Positions 47,801 to 62,800 of a stretch of DNA of 64,000 nt are shown piece after piece (the first letter of the stretch is position 1; every line of letters begins with the position of its first letter). The DNA is taken from the NCBI GenBank assembly GCA_002633005.1, contig NMRA01000435.1:258043-322042 (forward strand), given 5' to 3'. The stretch is from Phoronis australis. Taxonomy: Eukaryota; Phoronida; Phoronidae. The translations under genes were made by a program, and so were the position numbers. The notes beneath the pieces are model-generated. The model saw only the letters and a program-made list of their open reading frames with translations, did no database searches and was not told the origin of the DNA.

Positions 47801-50800
47801 CACTTTGAAAACTTCTCGGCGCTCACAACAATGCAGGAAGACCTTGAAAAATGAGAAAAGGACCAATTTTGGTAATTATAAACAATGACAGGCAATTTAG
47901 CTAACTCACGATCAATATCCTGGCAGTCGAACTGGATTTCTTGCAAGACCCTTTTATATTTGGCTTCCAGAATCTTTTCCTGGAAAACATTTAACACATA
48001 TTTAAATAGATAACTTGTGGAGAATAACATTTCTGGAAGAAGTGTAAATTTCATATTAAAAATATTAACGAGTTTCACAATCAATGAGCGAACACTAACG
48101 AACTGAAACTTACCTTCCAACAGATGAGAAGGACAAATTTTTACGATCAAAGCAGTGAAACTTGGGGGTAAAGAATTATAGTTATGAACAATATTGTAAA
48201 TAGTTAGAAGTTTTTCATCTGTTCCCCTTCTTGGATTACACCACAACTTTAATGAAAAGTGATAAAATTCTGCAAATTTTACCACCTGTTTTGAAGACGA
48301 CTCTCATAAGCTAATACCCACTATTAAAGATAACGAACCGTAAAAACATATCGAATATGATCCTGAACACGTGATGAACTTCTATTAAAAATTCTCTAGT
48401 TTAAGACAGTCTCTCGATGCAACATTTTTGTGCTTCCCCATCGTGTGTACCAGTGGTGAGCCATCGTAATTCTTGAATTTGGAATGGCATTTACTATTTC
48501 TAAAATTTGGTGCAAGCTCTGAACCTGAGCAAAATAATCTGTCCCAAACTGGAGAATGTTTACCATAATTCATATCCTACCTTATCTAATACTGGCACCT
48601 CCACCTGCTCATTGTTTGATTTCTTGGGGGAGTAGAACGATTCATTTTGAATGTTGTCCCTCTTGAATATGTCTGTGATATCCTTGTGCAGAGTAACTAA
48701 TTCTCTGAAAAAAAATGTAACAGCCTGAGAACAAATTAATGATAAAGTAAATTAAAATTTAATTCAATAAATGTGGTGAATAATGCCATCTAGTGATACA
48801 CACTGACTCAGGGAATTCGAAAAACAGGCCCACAAATGTTAATGAGCTCATGGGAAACAATTGTGAAAACTTCCTAAATGTCAGCACACCAGCAAACACT
48901 GGAATCCAGAATACTATTCAAATTTTCAACAAAACACACAAGATAAACCAATCCTTTAAAAGAGTTTGTGAGAGATAAAATGTCTACCTCTAAATGCAAA
49001 GATAATGTTTAGAGTCACAAGATGTAGTACACCCCATGCTGTGACTTAATGCCAACAAGTGCCACTTAACAAATATATCCGCTGCAAAATGTGATCAGAA
49101 GTTTCCAGCAAACGAAAGTAATGTTTTAAAACAAATTTAATTTTTCTATTCGCAGAAAAAGAAGCAATGAAAGAATGAGTATAATAACATTCAAACAGAA
49201 ATGACAACAAACAGTAAACAAATACCCTCATAAACAAAATATCAATTAAAAATAATTAATCGACAGTCAGCAAGCTTACTTGTAAAACTGAGAATATAAT
49301 TTGGTCAAGAGAATTTTGAAGCTTATCAATGTTTTGTTTGCATAATTTATGTACTAGTTTGCATAATTTATGTACTAAAGCTGGTTTTACCAAGCTGAGA
49401 ATGCTGGAAGACATTGGTCATTTGTAAGCAAAAGTTACCTTAATATTCAAAGATTGGATTGAGTCAAATTAACTAAATACCTTGCTAGTTTTTCTTCTTC
49501 AGCCGTCTGCTTTGCAGCGGCCAAAGAACTGGACGAGGATTTCTCCGGCGAGCTTGACGCGAAAGGAAAACACGTCTGCTCTAACTCTTTATCCTTCTTT
49601 GACTTCTTCTTCACCGGTTTAGGAATGGCGCCATTGCCCGACTTGGACATGCGACTAATTAAGGACGTGGCCTGGGAGACGAACATAACAGATGAAAGTT
49701 ATCCATCGAGGTTCACACATGGCTAATATGGCGAAATAATGCGTGAGTCCACTGTGTGGTATTGTCGTCTGCTAGATTTGGAACCAAATTTATTCTAAAG
49801 AGGGGTAAGATAATCCATACAAATAGCTCACCATGACTCTAATCTTAATAGAGGGTGAACTATTCCAATTCCCAAAGATTTAAACCCTACCAATCAGGAA
49901 ATACATGTACTCGACGAGTCCAGGCGATGACCCCACATAGTGGACTCACTGAGTGAGCAAAACGGTGGGTTGCCGTAGAAATATTTCACCATTATTCCAC
50001 AACTGTAGCCATGAGTAACAGTTTAGTATTTTTCATAACAATGAAATACTTTGAAGTTCTACTCCTCTACAATATACACAACAGCTGCACAGTACTAGAG
50101 CCGTTGATAGATTTTGACCCTTGGACCAGTACTGATGCAGAAATTTGTTCAAATCAACAAGGACTAGAGGGGACATTGTGTTAAAAAAAACTGGTGATGC
50201 CAAATGAAAGTATCCGAGTCAACTTGCTTGACACAACTTCATCACCAAATTTGACCTTTGTGCTTTTCATTCAATAACTCAATTGACCGATAGTGAAATG
50301 CTTTGAGCTCCATTCATTTCCAAGAATACAAAACACGGTTGCTAGAACTGTCTCTAAAATCTTAAGTAGCTTAGATTTCTGAACATTCTCAAGACTTTTT
50401 CATGATGTTATTAAAACTTTAGGAAACCTTCCGCATACCCTCACAACAGGAATTTTTAAATTCTACACAGCCATTCTTGACAAGTAAAAACTTATGACAA
50501 ATTCATAACAAAAGAAATTGATGAAATCTTGAACATTTGTAATGGTACGTCTTATCTTTAGCAGAATAGATGTTTTTGCAACTTAATAAAATCTTAGTTA
50601 AAACTTGCAATTCCTTCGCTGATATTTTGTCCGAATAAAATGATAGTTTTTGTGATAACGGTATAATAATGTTTCCTCTATCAAACACTTGTTGTTGTAC
50701 TTCAAACAGAAATCTTCTTGTCAGTACAATTGTAAATAATATGTTCTGTTTCAGGCTTACTTTTTGTTCCATGGTTTTGACTAAGTTGAATACAGACTCC

Positions 50801-53800
50801 TCCTGCTCTGGTAGCATGCAAAGCAGACGGATTAGTTGGGGCTGCAGCGCTGAAAATCAAAATATTAAAGGAATAAGCCTCTTTAAAACACCATGATTTG
50901 TTAATTTTATTTATGTAATAACAAATAGTATATATAAACTTTTAGGTTCTCTTTTCATGGAGCAAATTGACCATGTCAATGCACATTTACAATTTTATCA
51001 ACTTTTATAATAGTCCGTGAAAATTCCAATTTACATACCTAGTTCCCTTATGATGTCTATGATGGCTTTATACACCTGAAATTTAGGAAGGACATTTTTA
51101 CTAATTAGTCATGTATCAAATGGGTTTAGTATCCTTTTAAGCACCCTTCAACTGCCAAAAAAGCAGGTGATTCATTCACCTATCACTGACACAAAGCTCA
51201 AAGGAATTTTTCATGCGAAGTGCCTTACAAAACTAAACCCCAGATCGTGAGCCTAAATATACCAACTATTCAAGACTGGTAAACACCGATCCTGGCATTT
51301 CAGTTCAAGAGCTTATATTTAAATGCTCATACTCCACTTTAAAAAACTCATCCCCTGATTTTTTACATTTTCAAGTAATACATTCTGGCTTGCACAGATA
51401 TGTACATATCTTAAAGAAAAATCGTTCTAATTAAACCTAATTGACAAATACTGCTTCAGAAAGTTAGTGAAAATCCAATCTGCAATTTCTCCCGGACATT
51501 TGCAATAATATTACAGTTACGTTAAAAACTATACAATAACTGCAGCTCAAACAAAGTTTATTCTAGTGTTATGATTAAACGAAATTGGAGAGAATGAATA
51601 GCAACAGACTCACCGACATGTGTCTGCAGATTTCAAGAAATGAGTCAGCTTTCATGTATTGCTGAAGACAAACAAAAATAATAAGATGAAGTCAGTACAC
51701 TGATATACGACAGAGATACACAGTTAAAGTACAGGGGAAACAATCTTCCACATTCAACTCCCAGTTCTCAGTGACAATATTGTGCCTGACGAACACAATT
51801 CTTTTCGCACTAAGCTGCATTTCTTCTCTCGCGTACTTCAATTTTGTGCTTAGGGTCAAATTTCTGTACCCATGAACCTTAGACAGAGTTCTAGGATAAG
51901 TGCATTGGATACGACAGCAGTTTGTGAGACAGTTTGTTTGCCGTGACAAAGATTTTCAAACTGTTTTGAGGAAGTCTTGTACTCATTTGAAGCCAGAGTA
52001 ATTAAGGTATGGCACAGTTCACTTTAATTGTCTTCATACTGAATTGTACTTACCTCAATGAATGGAATGAGTGATGATCCCTCCAGTATGGTAAACATGT
52101 CCTCCACGGGATCTACCACTTCTAAAGGGGTGTTTGTTGGCCCACTGGCATTTCTAGGCTTTAACTGTGGTGCATGGTTGGCATATAGGATTTTCAGTTC
52201 GTGTAAAATTTTGTATAGAACAGTTTCAACCTGAAACAAGAACAACGTGAGTATGACAGTGGTTGTGTATTTCAAACTCAATCTATGCAATATTCACAAG
52301 TCTGACTTGGCGATTAAAAAAATTTCACCATGCAAACTCACGTCAAAACTAGTTACAGATAAAGATTCTCCAATCTAAAATGAAAAGGGCTTTCTTCCAC
52401 TTTTCAAAGGCTTAATATAACGGTCGAAATACCAAACTGTCATGTGAACACAGATGAAAGTCTGAAAGATTAGTCTTCCTAGACACTCAGATGTCACAAC
52501 TGAGGGACTGATAAGTTGAAAAACGAAAAAGTGAGGCATCAGCAGAACACGGAAAATTGCACGACTTCAAACTACGACGACGATTATTCTTCGCCAATTT
52601 AGTGCACAGTAAAATATATATCAATAAAATGATGAATATAAAAAAAATAATTAGTTTGTTGGTAGCTGTCATTGTACTGTGCATATGTCGTCAAACAAAA
52701 TTCACCAGTCTCCATTATTTGAAGCAAGCAGCCTTTTGGAAAATTTAAAAATGAAAATTTTTGCGATTATTTTTGTCTCCATAACAGCAAGTAGCAGCAT
52801 ATGTTAATAAAAACAATGACGGATTTAAACCAGCTTGACATGTTTCATCGTTTATTAAAACACCATCATCAGAAGAAAAAACAGTGGCCACCTTGCAAGG
52901 CACAACAACAAGGTGGCCTCCGTCTTTTCTTCTGAGGATGGTGCTTAAATAAATGCCGAAACAGGTCAAATCCGTTTAAATCCGTCATTGTTTTTATTAC
53001 TTATTTTTGTGCTAATAAGTAAAAAATATTGTATCTAGTGCTTGCAAATCAAAGTCTATCCACACAACATTATAGTTAGGGGAATACAAAGAGCAGGATA
53101 TGACGGATGAAAGCAGTGCAAAGAAGCTTTAACAATTTTGTGCGTCCAAAAGTGCCCATAAACTGTGCACTGTACAGCCGTCACAACAAAATACTGACAC
53201 TATCATAAAAACGTGACTTTAAATTTAAAGCCACAAATCAGCAATATTTTGTCAGTGAACTCATTACCTGATTGTCCTTTTCCTTCTGAGCCGCAAGGTA
53301 TGCCTTGACGTCCCACCCTGATCGTTTCTCATGGCCATAGCCGGTACCCGGGGCCCAGTATTCATGATTCCGTGGGTCGTCACCCTCGCCCGATGGTCTG
53401 TTGACTACGGCAGGAGCCTGCCGCACCTCGGACGGGTCGAGATGGAACTGCAGATTGACCCGTGGGTTGACCTCGCTGACCTGTCAACAAGGCACTTATT
53501 CTATACATAACTGCCATTCACGATAAATGTTTGACAAAACAACAAAAAATACAATTTCCAAACTATTGAAAGTATGAATTTGGACTAAAGGAAACAGAAA
53601 CAATAACTAGGCATTCCCTATCATGACGGCCACTATGTTTGGCACATAATCTCTAACCTTCACATTAAAATTATTATTTTGCAAGTGAAAACCTGCACGA
53701 TTAAAAAAATTCTGTGAGTTTAAATTTCAATCATAAGACGCCATGATACATGAAAAATAAAAATTTCAATTTCAAAACACGTTAAACTAAAAAACGTCAT

Positions 53801-56800
53801 TAGCAACTCAGCTCGTGATGTTGCTATGCAGTCGGAACAGTCGACTTTCCCCCAACAGACAACGGATTTTTCAACTTGGCTGATTTTGCTTCAAGAACAC
53901 TGACAACTTTAAAGTTAATTTCGACCGATTTTAAACGAGAAATAAATACTCAAGATTAATTATATTTTAAAACCCTACGTAGAATGCAGACAAATCCATA
54001 ACAGTTAGCAGCTCTCTTATCGTGATGGGAAATTCCAAGATTACTTTTGGTGTCACCTGTATCAATAATATATTCACTTAGTTCACAAAAATTATCCGAA
54101 AACCATGACTGGAAACAAGAATGAACAACAAAAACATAGTATGTACTAATCGCTTACCAAAGAGAGTCGAAGAAGATGGTGTTCAATTTCGACATAAGAA
54201 CCAGCTGGGTATCGCTTTGGGTCGTTACGTTCACTCGAGACTTCCAACCTGGAAAAAGGGAACAAATAATAAAAACAAAACTACTAGTGAGTGATAGACT
54301 AAATCAGAGAGACTTCTATCAATGTATGACGTGAAGGATCTGGAAAGTACCACAGACGCAAGCTGTACTTCCACGGATGTCGACCAATTACAAACTATGA
54401 ACGTGTTGTTTTATGACTGCTGTACAAAATAAATTGCGCAAACAATGTAGCAGAATTCAGTAATCTTCATTTTTGAGAAGTTAGACAAAATTAATGAGGC
54501 AATTCTTCACCTATATAGGGCATAATATGGAGGACGCATGAAATTTTATTTTCTCAAATTTCTCATACAAAAACAAAGATTTACAAAACATTAAAATTCA
54601 ATAAGTTAAAATTAACAAAATCATTTGCAGCAAGGTAGTCAGCTTTTGGAAAATTGAAAATGACAATTTTGACAATTATTTTCGTGTAAAATAATACCGT
54701 ATCCTTTTTTCAACTATTTGTAAAATTATAACAGAATTCTGTTTAGTTACAAGACAACAACAACTGCTGACTGCCGGACTGTAAGTAAACTATGCTGGTT
54801 TACTCTTAGTTAAGTGCCAGTCTGAGAACGTGTGTGTGCTTGGTATCTAAGTAAAAAACCCTACCTCGCCCACTGCTGAAGAAATACTTTGATGTCGTGC
54901 AAGACACCTTTCATGTCCTTGGCAGGGTTCCAATAGGACAACTTAAGGATCTCCATGTTAGTGACTCTTTGCATCATGGACCCCTGCAGAGACCAATCAA
55001 TCAACATATCTGTCAATCAGTGTTCAACACTCATGCAAAGTAAAAACTGGTGAGCAAAAACAACCAATTTTTTATGGATCTTAACCACTTTCTAAAACCG
55101 CTCTGAGGTGGTGGTGTTACAACCAAAACGTCGTGACAGTGTAAATAGACAAGAAGTCGGTGTAAATAGACCAAGAGATTTTAATAATAGATGGACCTTA
55201 ACAGTCCTTGGCTTCCAGATTCACCCATCATTGCTCTCCCTAGGTCCATACAACCTGATATTGCCCTCGGGATCAGTCCGCATTTCTATAACATTGATTA
55301 TGTTTCAGTGCAATATGAAAGAAAATTCAAAGCAGCCAATAATGAAGTATCAGTCTATTTAGAGGAGTTTTCACAATATTGCTGGGGACCTAAAATGCAA
55401 CATAAATGTGCGAGACAATAAATAAATAGAAAGTTGCAAACCTGTAACCTTGGTCTTATGACTTTGACCAGCGGAGGATAAAATGGATAAAGGTCTATGG
55501 TGAAGTCCTGGAATTGACATGTATACAGTTTTGATGACTTTGGTGACTTACATGATGACTGTGGGGAAAGGCCGCCTACTTTAAAACACAAAATCCAATT
55601 TATGATACAGTGGGAAAATGTCTTGGGTGAATAATTCTTTCATGACTCAGGGGAGATAATGATGATGCATCAGTGTCTGACAGAAACGCCTTTTGACAAC
55701 TCATCAAAACAGGGTTCAATGTCCTTTTAAATTTGAAGAAAGTGAATTGACGGTGCTCGTATTGTATACAGCGTTAAGAGACCCTCCTAACTAAACAAGC
55801 GTTCATCATAGCGTAATCAAGTTGTTACCCGCCTCCTATAACTGCATACACTGCCGCTGTAACACAACGGAATTATAAATTTCTTGGGTAAAGATAAGCC
55901 AAATGCATAATCTTCATAATACTTTTATTTCAATTGCAAATGATCACACTATTTTATTAAAATAGTCCCAAATTTTTAAATGAGAAAATTTCAAATCAAA
56001 TACAAACTTTCTTACAGTGCATGTGTGATGTAGCTTCAAAATTTCTCATTACAACCTTGAAAATGAGGTCAAGGTTACCCAAATGCAGTAGATACAGGAG
56101 TTGCTACACGTTTAACTCAGTACAAAACAAGAACACAATCCACAACTTCTTCATTGAGATTATGCTTTTGTCTTCTGAATTATGATAAAAGTCAGCAATT
56201 TGATTATGAATAGCCGAAAGTTGATTTTTTGAGTTTTGCTTTTCTCGAAAAGTTTCCTCTTCTGTCAAGTTGAGCAGGCTACGAGTTTATGTCTTAAGAC
56301 TTCGAGACTTTGTGCGCAGACTTTCTGATTTCAGCCTTAGCCTGTTTTCATGAAACATACTAAGCCATATGTAGAATGATTTTTAGCTAACAGTCAAAAC
56401 ACAAAAACCAATAGGAACATTGAGAAATGGTGTCCTGGGTGTAATTAACTGACACAGAATGAAAGTACCAAAAGTCAATGACGGGTTCAACACAATGACC
56501 TATTTACAACATTTTATCAACTATTCCTGGTGCATTTAGAACCAGAATATGTCCTACCAATTGAAGCTCAATGTAACTGTAACCAAACTTCTCATTTATC
56601 TCAATGAGGTCTCTGTGCAGATCACTTTCTTCTTCAAACTGATAAAGTCTCACACTCCACTGGTATATATTATTGTCTATGGGTTCTGCTGAGAATCCAA
56701 AATCCTGAAAAATTCACCCAGGCTCATTGCATAAAATAAGTAATGCTACATGTGAACACAAATATTTTTTTAAGTCTGGTCTTCACGCCACCTATTGGTG

Positions 56801-59800
56801 GCCTACTGAACATGAGTCTGAAAAGATTGCTGCACCTGACTGGGACTCGAGCCCAGGACCTTCTGCTAACCGTGCAGACGCTCTAGCCACTGAGCCATCG
56901 GGACCACTGGTCAAACACAGAAATCCAATGAGATTTAGCAGTGGCATCCCGCCCATGAAGACCAGATGTATATTTCCATGCTGGTTTAAGATTTACAAAA
57001 TTATATACCTACTAGTGAACATTGGGAAATCACAATGGTTGGACATGAAACAAACTGAAGCCAAAACTACAAACAGTAACTTTAAAATCCTGAAGATGAA
57101 AATATAAAAAAGGCTTAAAATTCAAGCTATTGTAAGCCAGTGAGCATTGGCAATATGATTTGGCTGAAGACAAAAACTAACTTTTGTGGCAATCAGTAAG
57201 GTAATATCCAGTCAAATTATTATTTGATTGACACATTGCATTTTTAACTTTCCCGACATCAATAAATAAAATCAATAAATAGAGATTAAAAGATTCAAAA
57301 CATTTTGTTGTGACGAGTGTGCATGCTTGATATTCCAACTCACAAGCATATTGTTTCAGTAAATGACATTACTGAGGTGGTGACTTTAAACAACGCCTAA
57401 ATCCACATCTCATCCTTGGCTTAGAACAGTCAACACGATTATCACTAATATTATTATTACTATTATTATTACTAATATCTATTCTGTACTTATGTTGTTT
57501 TCCAAACTTAATGTGAAAATATAACATTTCTGGGTCACACATATGCCATCGTAACTCACAATTTAGAAACAAACCTCATCGCTCTCCATAATTCGTACAA
57601 GATCATTGGTCAGTATGCCCGAGGCTGCGTCGCTTGTAAATATCTGTTTTGCCTGTTTCTTCTCTTGCCCTGATACTGCGGTCAAATGTTATGTAAATAC
57701 TAATTATGGGAATCTGGCAGATCTTCAAAATCAATTACCAGCAGTGTTCAGCAGTCAACCACTAATTATAATTGATGAGATTTGAAGAGAGTGTATTGAA
57801 GGTTGCGTTGTGTTATTTTCAGACGTCAGAGCCTTAGATTAGCATGTTGATCATAAGTTATTTTTGATATTTTACAACAATCGACTACTTTTCAGTAATA
57901 AATCATCAACAGCCATTTTTCGACAATAAATCACAAATTAATGCGATACTTCTCTTTATCAGCAGCCGCATGGTTAAAACTCTCGAAAACTAGAATGGGC
58001 CTGTCTTCAATTGAACTCTTCTCTTTAGCGGAGGTAAAAATGCATTGCACGGCTGACCTACTTTTCAAACAGTCAAGCACTCTTCATCTGATTAAAAGGG
58101 GAAGAACAATACTTTGTGCATCCGGCATTGATATTGGTCTTTTTTGGATTTTGTTGAAGTCCTCACGTAACGTGTGTGTGTGAGGAAGCTGGATAAGTGC
58201 TTGGCACTTGTGTTGCATTGTAGGTAAATACCTCAGAATGAGAGTGGTGGTCTCATTTCAGGACAGGCCTATTATCTCCATGGCTGTGATCACTAATTCT
58301 AGTATCAAAGTGCTTACGGTAGATACCAACTAACATAGAAAGTGTATTAAGTATTTATATGCACCAGAAAAACCAAGCATTTCCGTCAACGAACAAACTC
58401 AGATAGGTAACATGGTATTTAAAATTAAGTCCAAATGCAGAGAAAAACAACAAGTGGGGAAGCGAAGGAAAACATTTTTCATTGATTTTTGATTCCTGAA
58501 GAGCTAAGGCTACTTGAAGACTATCTTTGAGAACATGTTTTTTCAGCAACAAGCTTAAAGTTTCTTGTCAGAACCCTGTCATTGCTCAACAAAACAGAAT
58601 TCACAAGCAGCCACAAAAATATGTTCACGTCATTCTTACATATCCATGGTTCGCAACATTAATACCTTGGATGGCTCCGAACTCGGCACATGTCACGCAA
58701 GTCTGTTTCATCTGCTGGCGAATCTCAGCTTCTTTTTGTACCCATAATTTCTAGGAGAACCAGCAATAAATACAATAAATACAAGTTACAACCAAAGATA
58801 AATACAACTTATAATCGAGTGATACCTTTTCAGATAATACTAGCCCAGCATGTGTGCTAACAAGAGACCACACTGTTAATGTTCCTTTCCAGATGAAATC
58901 GTTTCTGAGAAGTGTTTTGATCTGTTCGAGAATGCATTCTGGGAAATAAGCTATATCTAAGGTCATAACATTGTGGGTTTGTGCTTCAACTTTTTCACTG
59001 CCACGTGCACCTGTCACACATTTACCCAGTCACTGCCAAACATGCCGACCAGCCAGTTGGGTACTTTCCACTCTTGACCTTGACCTAATTCATACAAGGT
59101 CAATTCTGCAGTGTATAAAGTCAACTCAAAGCACTATCATTAATACATACTCCTTTGAAAGGTCAGAACATAGAATCTTTACATCTTCATAGCATATCTC
59201 ATGCTGTGTAAATAAGAGGTGAAAGGGTTTCTTGGTTAATTTCGCACACCAGTGGAGTATAAGTCTGTATATCCAGAATACTCCGTAACCACACACCCCC
59301 CCCCCATTGGGAATATATACTCAATTGATTTTGTGCGAATTACGTGAGAATTTGTAAGTAAAAAGAACATTGAAAAGGAATGTTCAAATTACCAGCAGGA
59401 CATGGCGTGAAATTTGTGGAAAGCAAGCAAGTGATGTGTCCTACCTTCCTCCTAGCAATCTTAAGTTCCCAGTCTGTTGTGAACGCACTATCATCGTCCG
59501 ACATGGCCACCATCTGAAAAGTTAATTTGATCACCAGGTCAAATTTGTCAAAAGATCACGAGTCATTCCAAGGTAGATGTAGAGCAGTATCAGACAGCCG
59601 CTTCAGCAAAATGTAAGCTTTCAAGAAACATAAAGGTTAAGGAAACAAATCACTGAAGACATCGTTGTTTCGCAAAGTATACTGGTTTCACTATATAATT
59701 TACATATTTCTAACATATCATGGAAATCTTGTTTTATCGTTTCTTCCATAATCAAAGATACAGAGCACCCAAATAATGCTAATTTGTGTCTAAGATAAGT

Positions 59801-62800
59801 ACCGTGCATTTTTTAATAATGTAACATTTTAATTTATATAGTGATCATCATAACAAACCTCTGTGTCATCTTCTTCCTCGACATCCTCGTCACTCATGTC
59901 AACTTCTTGTTCATCATCTGAACTTTTACAAGCAGACGAACTGCTGTGTAAGGAGGCTCCCCTAAAATATTTGGTTATTTCACAATTAGAAAATGAAATC
60001 TAAAAATATCATAACATTGCAAGACAGAGACCTTCATATCTGTAACCAAGTATCTTTATTTAAAACTAGAATAAGAAAATTGAACAACAAAAGAATGCAC
60101 TAAACAGACAGGTTGTAATGCTGTTTCTGTTGCATTTGACGACATGACAACCTTGTCTTTTTGCGTGAAGGCGAGAGATAAAGAGCCATGGCAATAGTCT
60201 TATGCTCCTGCGTGTTCATTCAGCATGCCTCCAGTAACTCGTAAGAAGACATAATGAGAACTCTTGTTGGGTAACATAACTGACAGAGAGTATTCTGGGT
60301 GTTTATGAACCAATTCCTTCCATAATTTTAATTCCTTGGAAGCCCTCTAATCAATGTCAGAGTCGGCCATTTTGTTAGTTTGTGCCAGTAGTGATTGACT
60401 TTGTCGGTTCTACCCGGTCAACCAGCAAAGGAATTCCATTGGTTTAAAAGCTGTAAGTCGTAACCGAGAACCAGTGGGATGTCTCAGCTGGCTGACCCAA
60501 CATAACAGGCTTACTTGTGACACTTGAATTAGACCTTGCATAATACTACCATGATCTCGTATGATGTCGCCAAACTCACAAAAGCAGAAGCCCCACTGGC
60601 TGTGCAGCTCTCTTACAAAGAAGGTAAGAAAGTTGACACACGGCAAAAAGAAAATGAAACAGAATAAGGCAAAAACTATATTTAAGTCGAGAAATGACTC
60701 ACTTGTCCAAAAGTTGCTTGAATGAACACCTTTCTGTCAGGCTGAGCAGGTACTACAACAAAAAACCGACAAAATGCTAAGAAAGTAATCCACAAAAATT
60801 AGTCATTTAATCGTTATATAGCTTGTAGAATTGAAAAGTCAAAACTATGCAAAAAGAATTTAATTCCTGGAGAAACATTCAACAGTAGTTCTGTTAAAAA
60901 TGTAGTGTTCTAACCATAAGGGCATCAATATTATATGAGTCCTTTAGCTCACATCTGACAACACCATCAACAGAATACTTTTGTGTGACTGACACAGACA
61001 CTGATAATGTCCAGCATATTATGGACAAACTAAAGCAACTTGACCTAAATAGGACAAAGGTGACAGTTTGACACACTCAAGAGTGCTGAATTCTCAGAAC
61101 AATGACCAACACTGAACCCAACATAATAACCGGACAAGTAATGACATTGCAATTACCTTAATCACCTCCAACTGGTGGACACTAAATGCATGGTTGTCTG
61201 TTAATTAACACTAATGACCAACAATGCCTGCTATTCACTACTTGCAGAAATTCTCCATAATGCTAGAAAACGACATGGTGTGACTAAACGACCAGTGGTT
61301 CTACACGTTTGGAACGCGCATGCTTTCACGTTTGCATTGTCAAAACTAATGCTAAAAACGAGGCATTGCAATCTAAACGACAATGCACAACAATCATTTT
61401 TGCAATGCCACCAAAGAGTGCACGTGAATACTACAATAGTCTAAAACCTAGGACTGTGAGACAATCCCGAGGTACAATAATACATCCACATTTATTGTGT
61501 TCAGTGATTGCTCAGTTCTTTGTCAAGAGTAATTATTCCTCATGACAATTGGCTTAAGACAGATGAGAATAGCCAACAATATTTCTTTGGCAGTGCACAA
61601 ACATAAAAACAGGCTCGTCCTATGATGGGTGAAGAAACTATTCCAACAAAAATATGAATACACAGTGTTTTATAGACCACAAGCCTGCATTCACTTACAC
61701 AAATCACCTGATTATGCTTGGTGACATGGTATATTATAGACCACAAACCTGCATTCACTTACACAAATCACCTGATTATGACTCAACCTGGAGCTTCTCA
61801 TGGACAAAGCCTGCCCACTTTTTTCAGGTTATTTTAAAGACTTAGTGTTACAGTTAACAAGATGTTCTTACCTCATTCAATGCATTACACCAGAGAGCCA
61901 TGACAGGAGTTGTCTCCACATAGAAGCAGTCTGTGTGCAAGGGATATCCTAAGGGAGACAATCTGGCACTAGAGCAACTTTGCAGCACCACTCAACCTGC
62001 GCTTTCTGTCAAAGCCGACTTTTGATTTAGGCCACATAGCTTTATAAAATTGGGTTAATATTTTTTCCCCGATTAGAAATAATTTCTGGTCTTAACAAGC
62101 ACTGACAGATGGTTGTTACATCAAACAAAGCCTGTTAAGCTGTATGTCACATCAGGTTAGGGAAATATGGCCGTCAGGGGAATTCTGGATGATTTATTAC
62201 GACCAATTTCAAACTGTAACTACCTGTGAAGAAAGTCAGTGTTTGTAACACCAGGCCCAGTTGCATAAAAGTTATACGATGTACAGCAACAATGACGTCG
62301 CATTATCACGTGCATTATCACGTGCATTGTCACGCGTCACGTTGTCATTGTTGAACAATGCACCTGACGTCATTTAACAATCAAACTTATCCAGCACATG
62401 ATTTTGAAGCTTTATGCAGCCCAGCCCAGAATAGTATCTACAGCAGCTTCAAGACTATACAGCACGCTGTGACAATACAGCACGCTGTGACAATACAGCA
62501 CGCTGTGACAATACAGCACGCTGTGACAATACAGCACGCTGTGACAATACAGTACGCTGTGACAATACAGCACGTTGACTACTTTAATTAATGTTATTCG
62601 CTGCATGTTTAAAGCTGTCCTTCCTTGCAACTGTCTACTTGAACATGAAATTAAGTAATAACTTGACTGAGCCAATCACACAGGGCCTGAAGTCTCCTCG
62701 TCACGATAACATGTATTCAGAAAGTAACTGTGGACTGAATTTAAACTTTTTATGACTTTCTAGCAAACCCGTAAAATTTTTAATTTCTAAAATCTTTGAT

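Noticed and set aside
47776-48285. 169-aa minus-strand reading frame as a separate gene
   Set aside because: It contains the 70-nt E2 exon 47910-47979; the rest is intron read-through without coding character.
56836-56912. Functional tRNA gene
   Set aside because: A- and B-box halves are present but no credible cloverleaf or anticodon arm is seen, and SINE-type flanking text is present.
62455-62578. CRISPR-like array
   Set aside because: Units are contiguous with no unique spacers, and the genome is eukaryotic.
62358-62675. Overlapping frames with repeated AVTIQH or LYCHSV
   Set aside because: Produced by the 18-bp minisatellite, whose period is a multiple of three.
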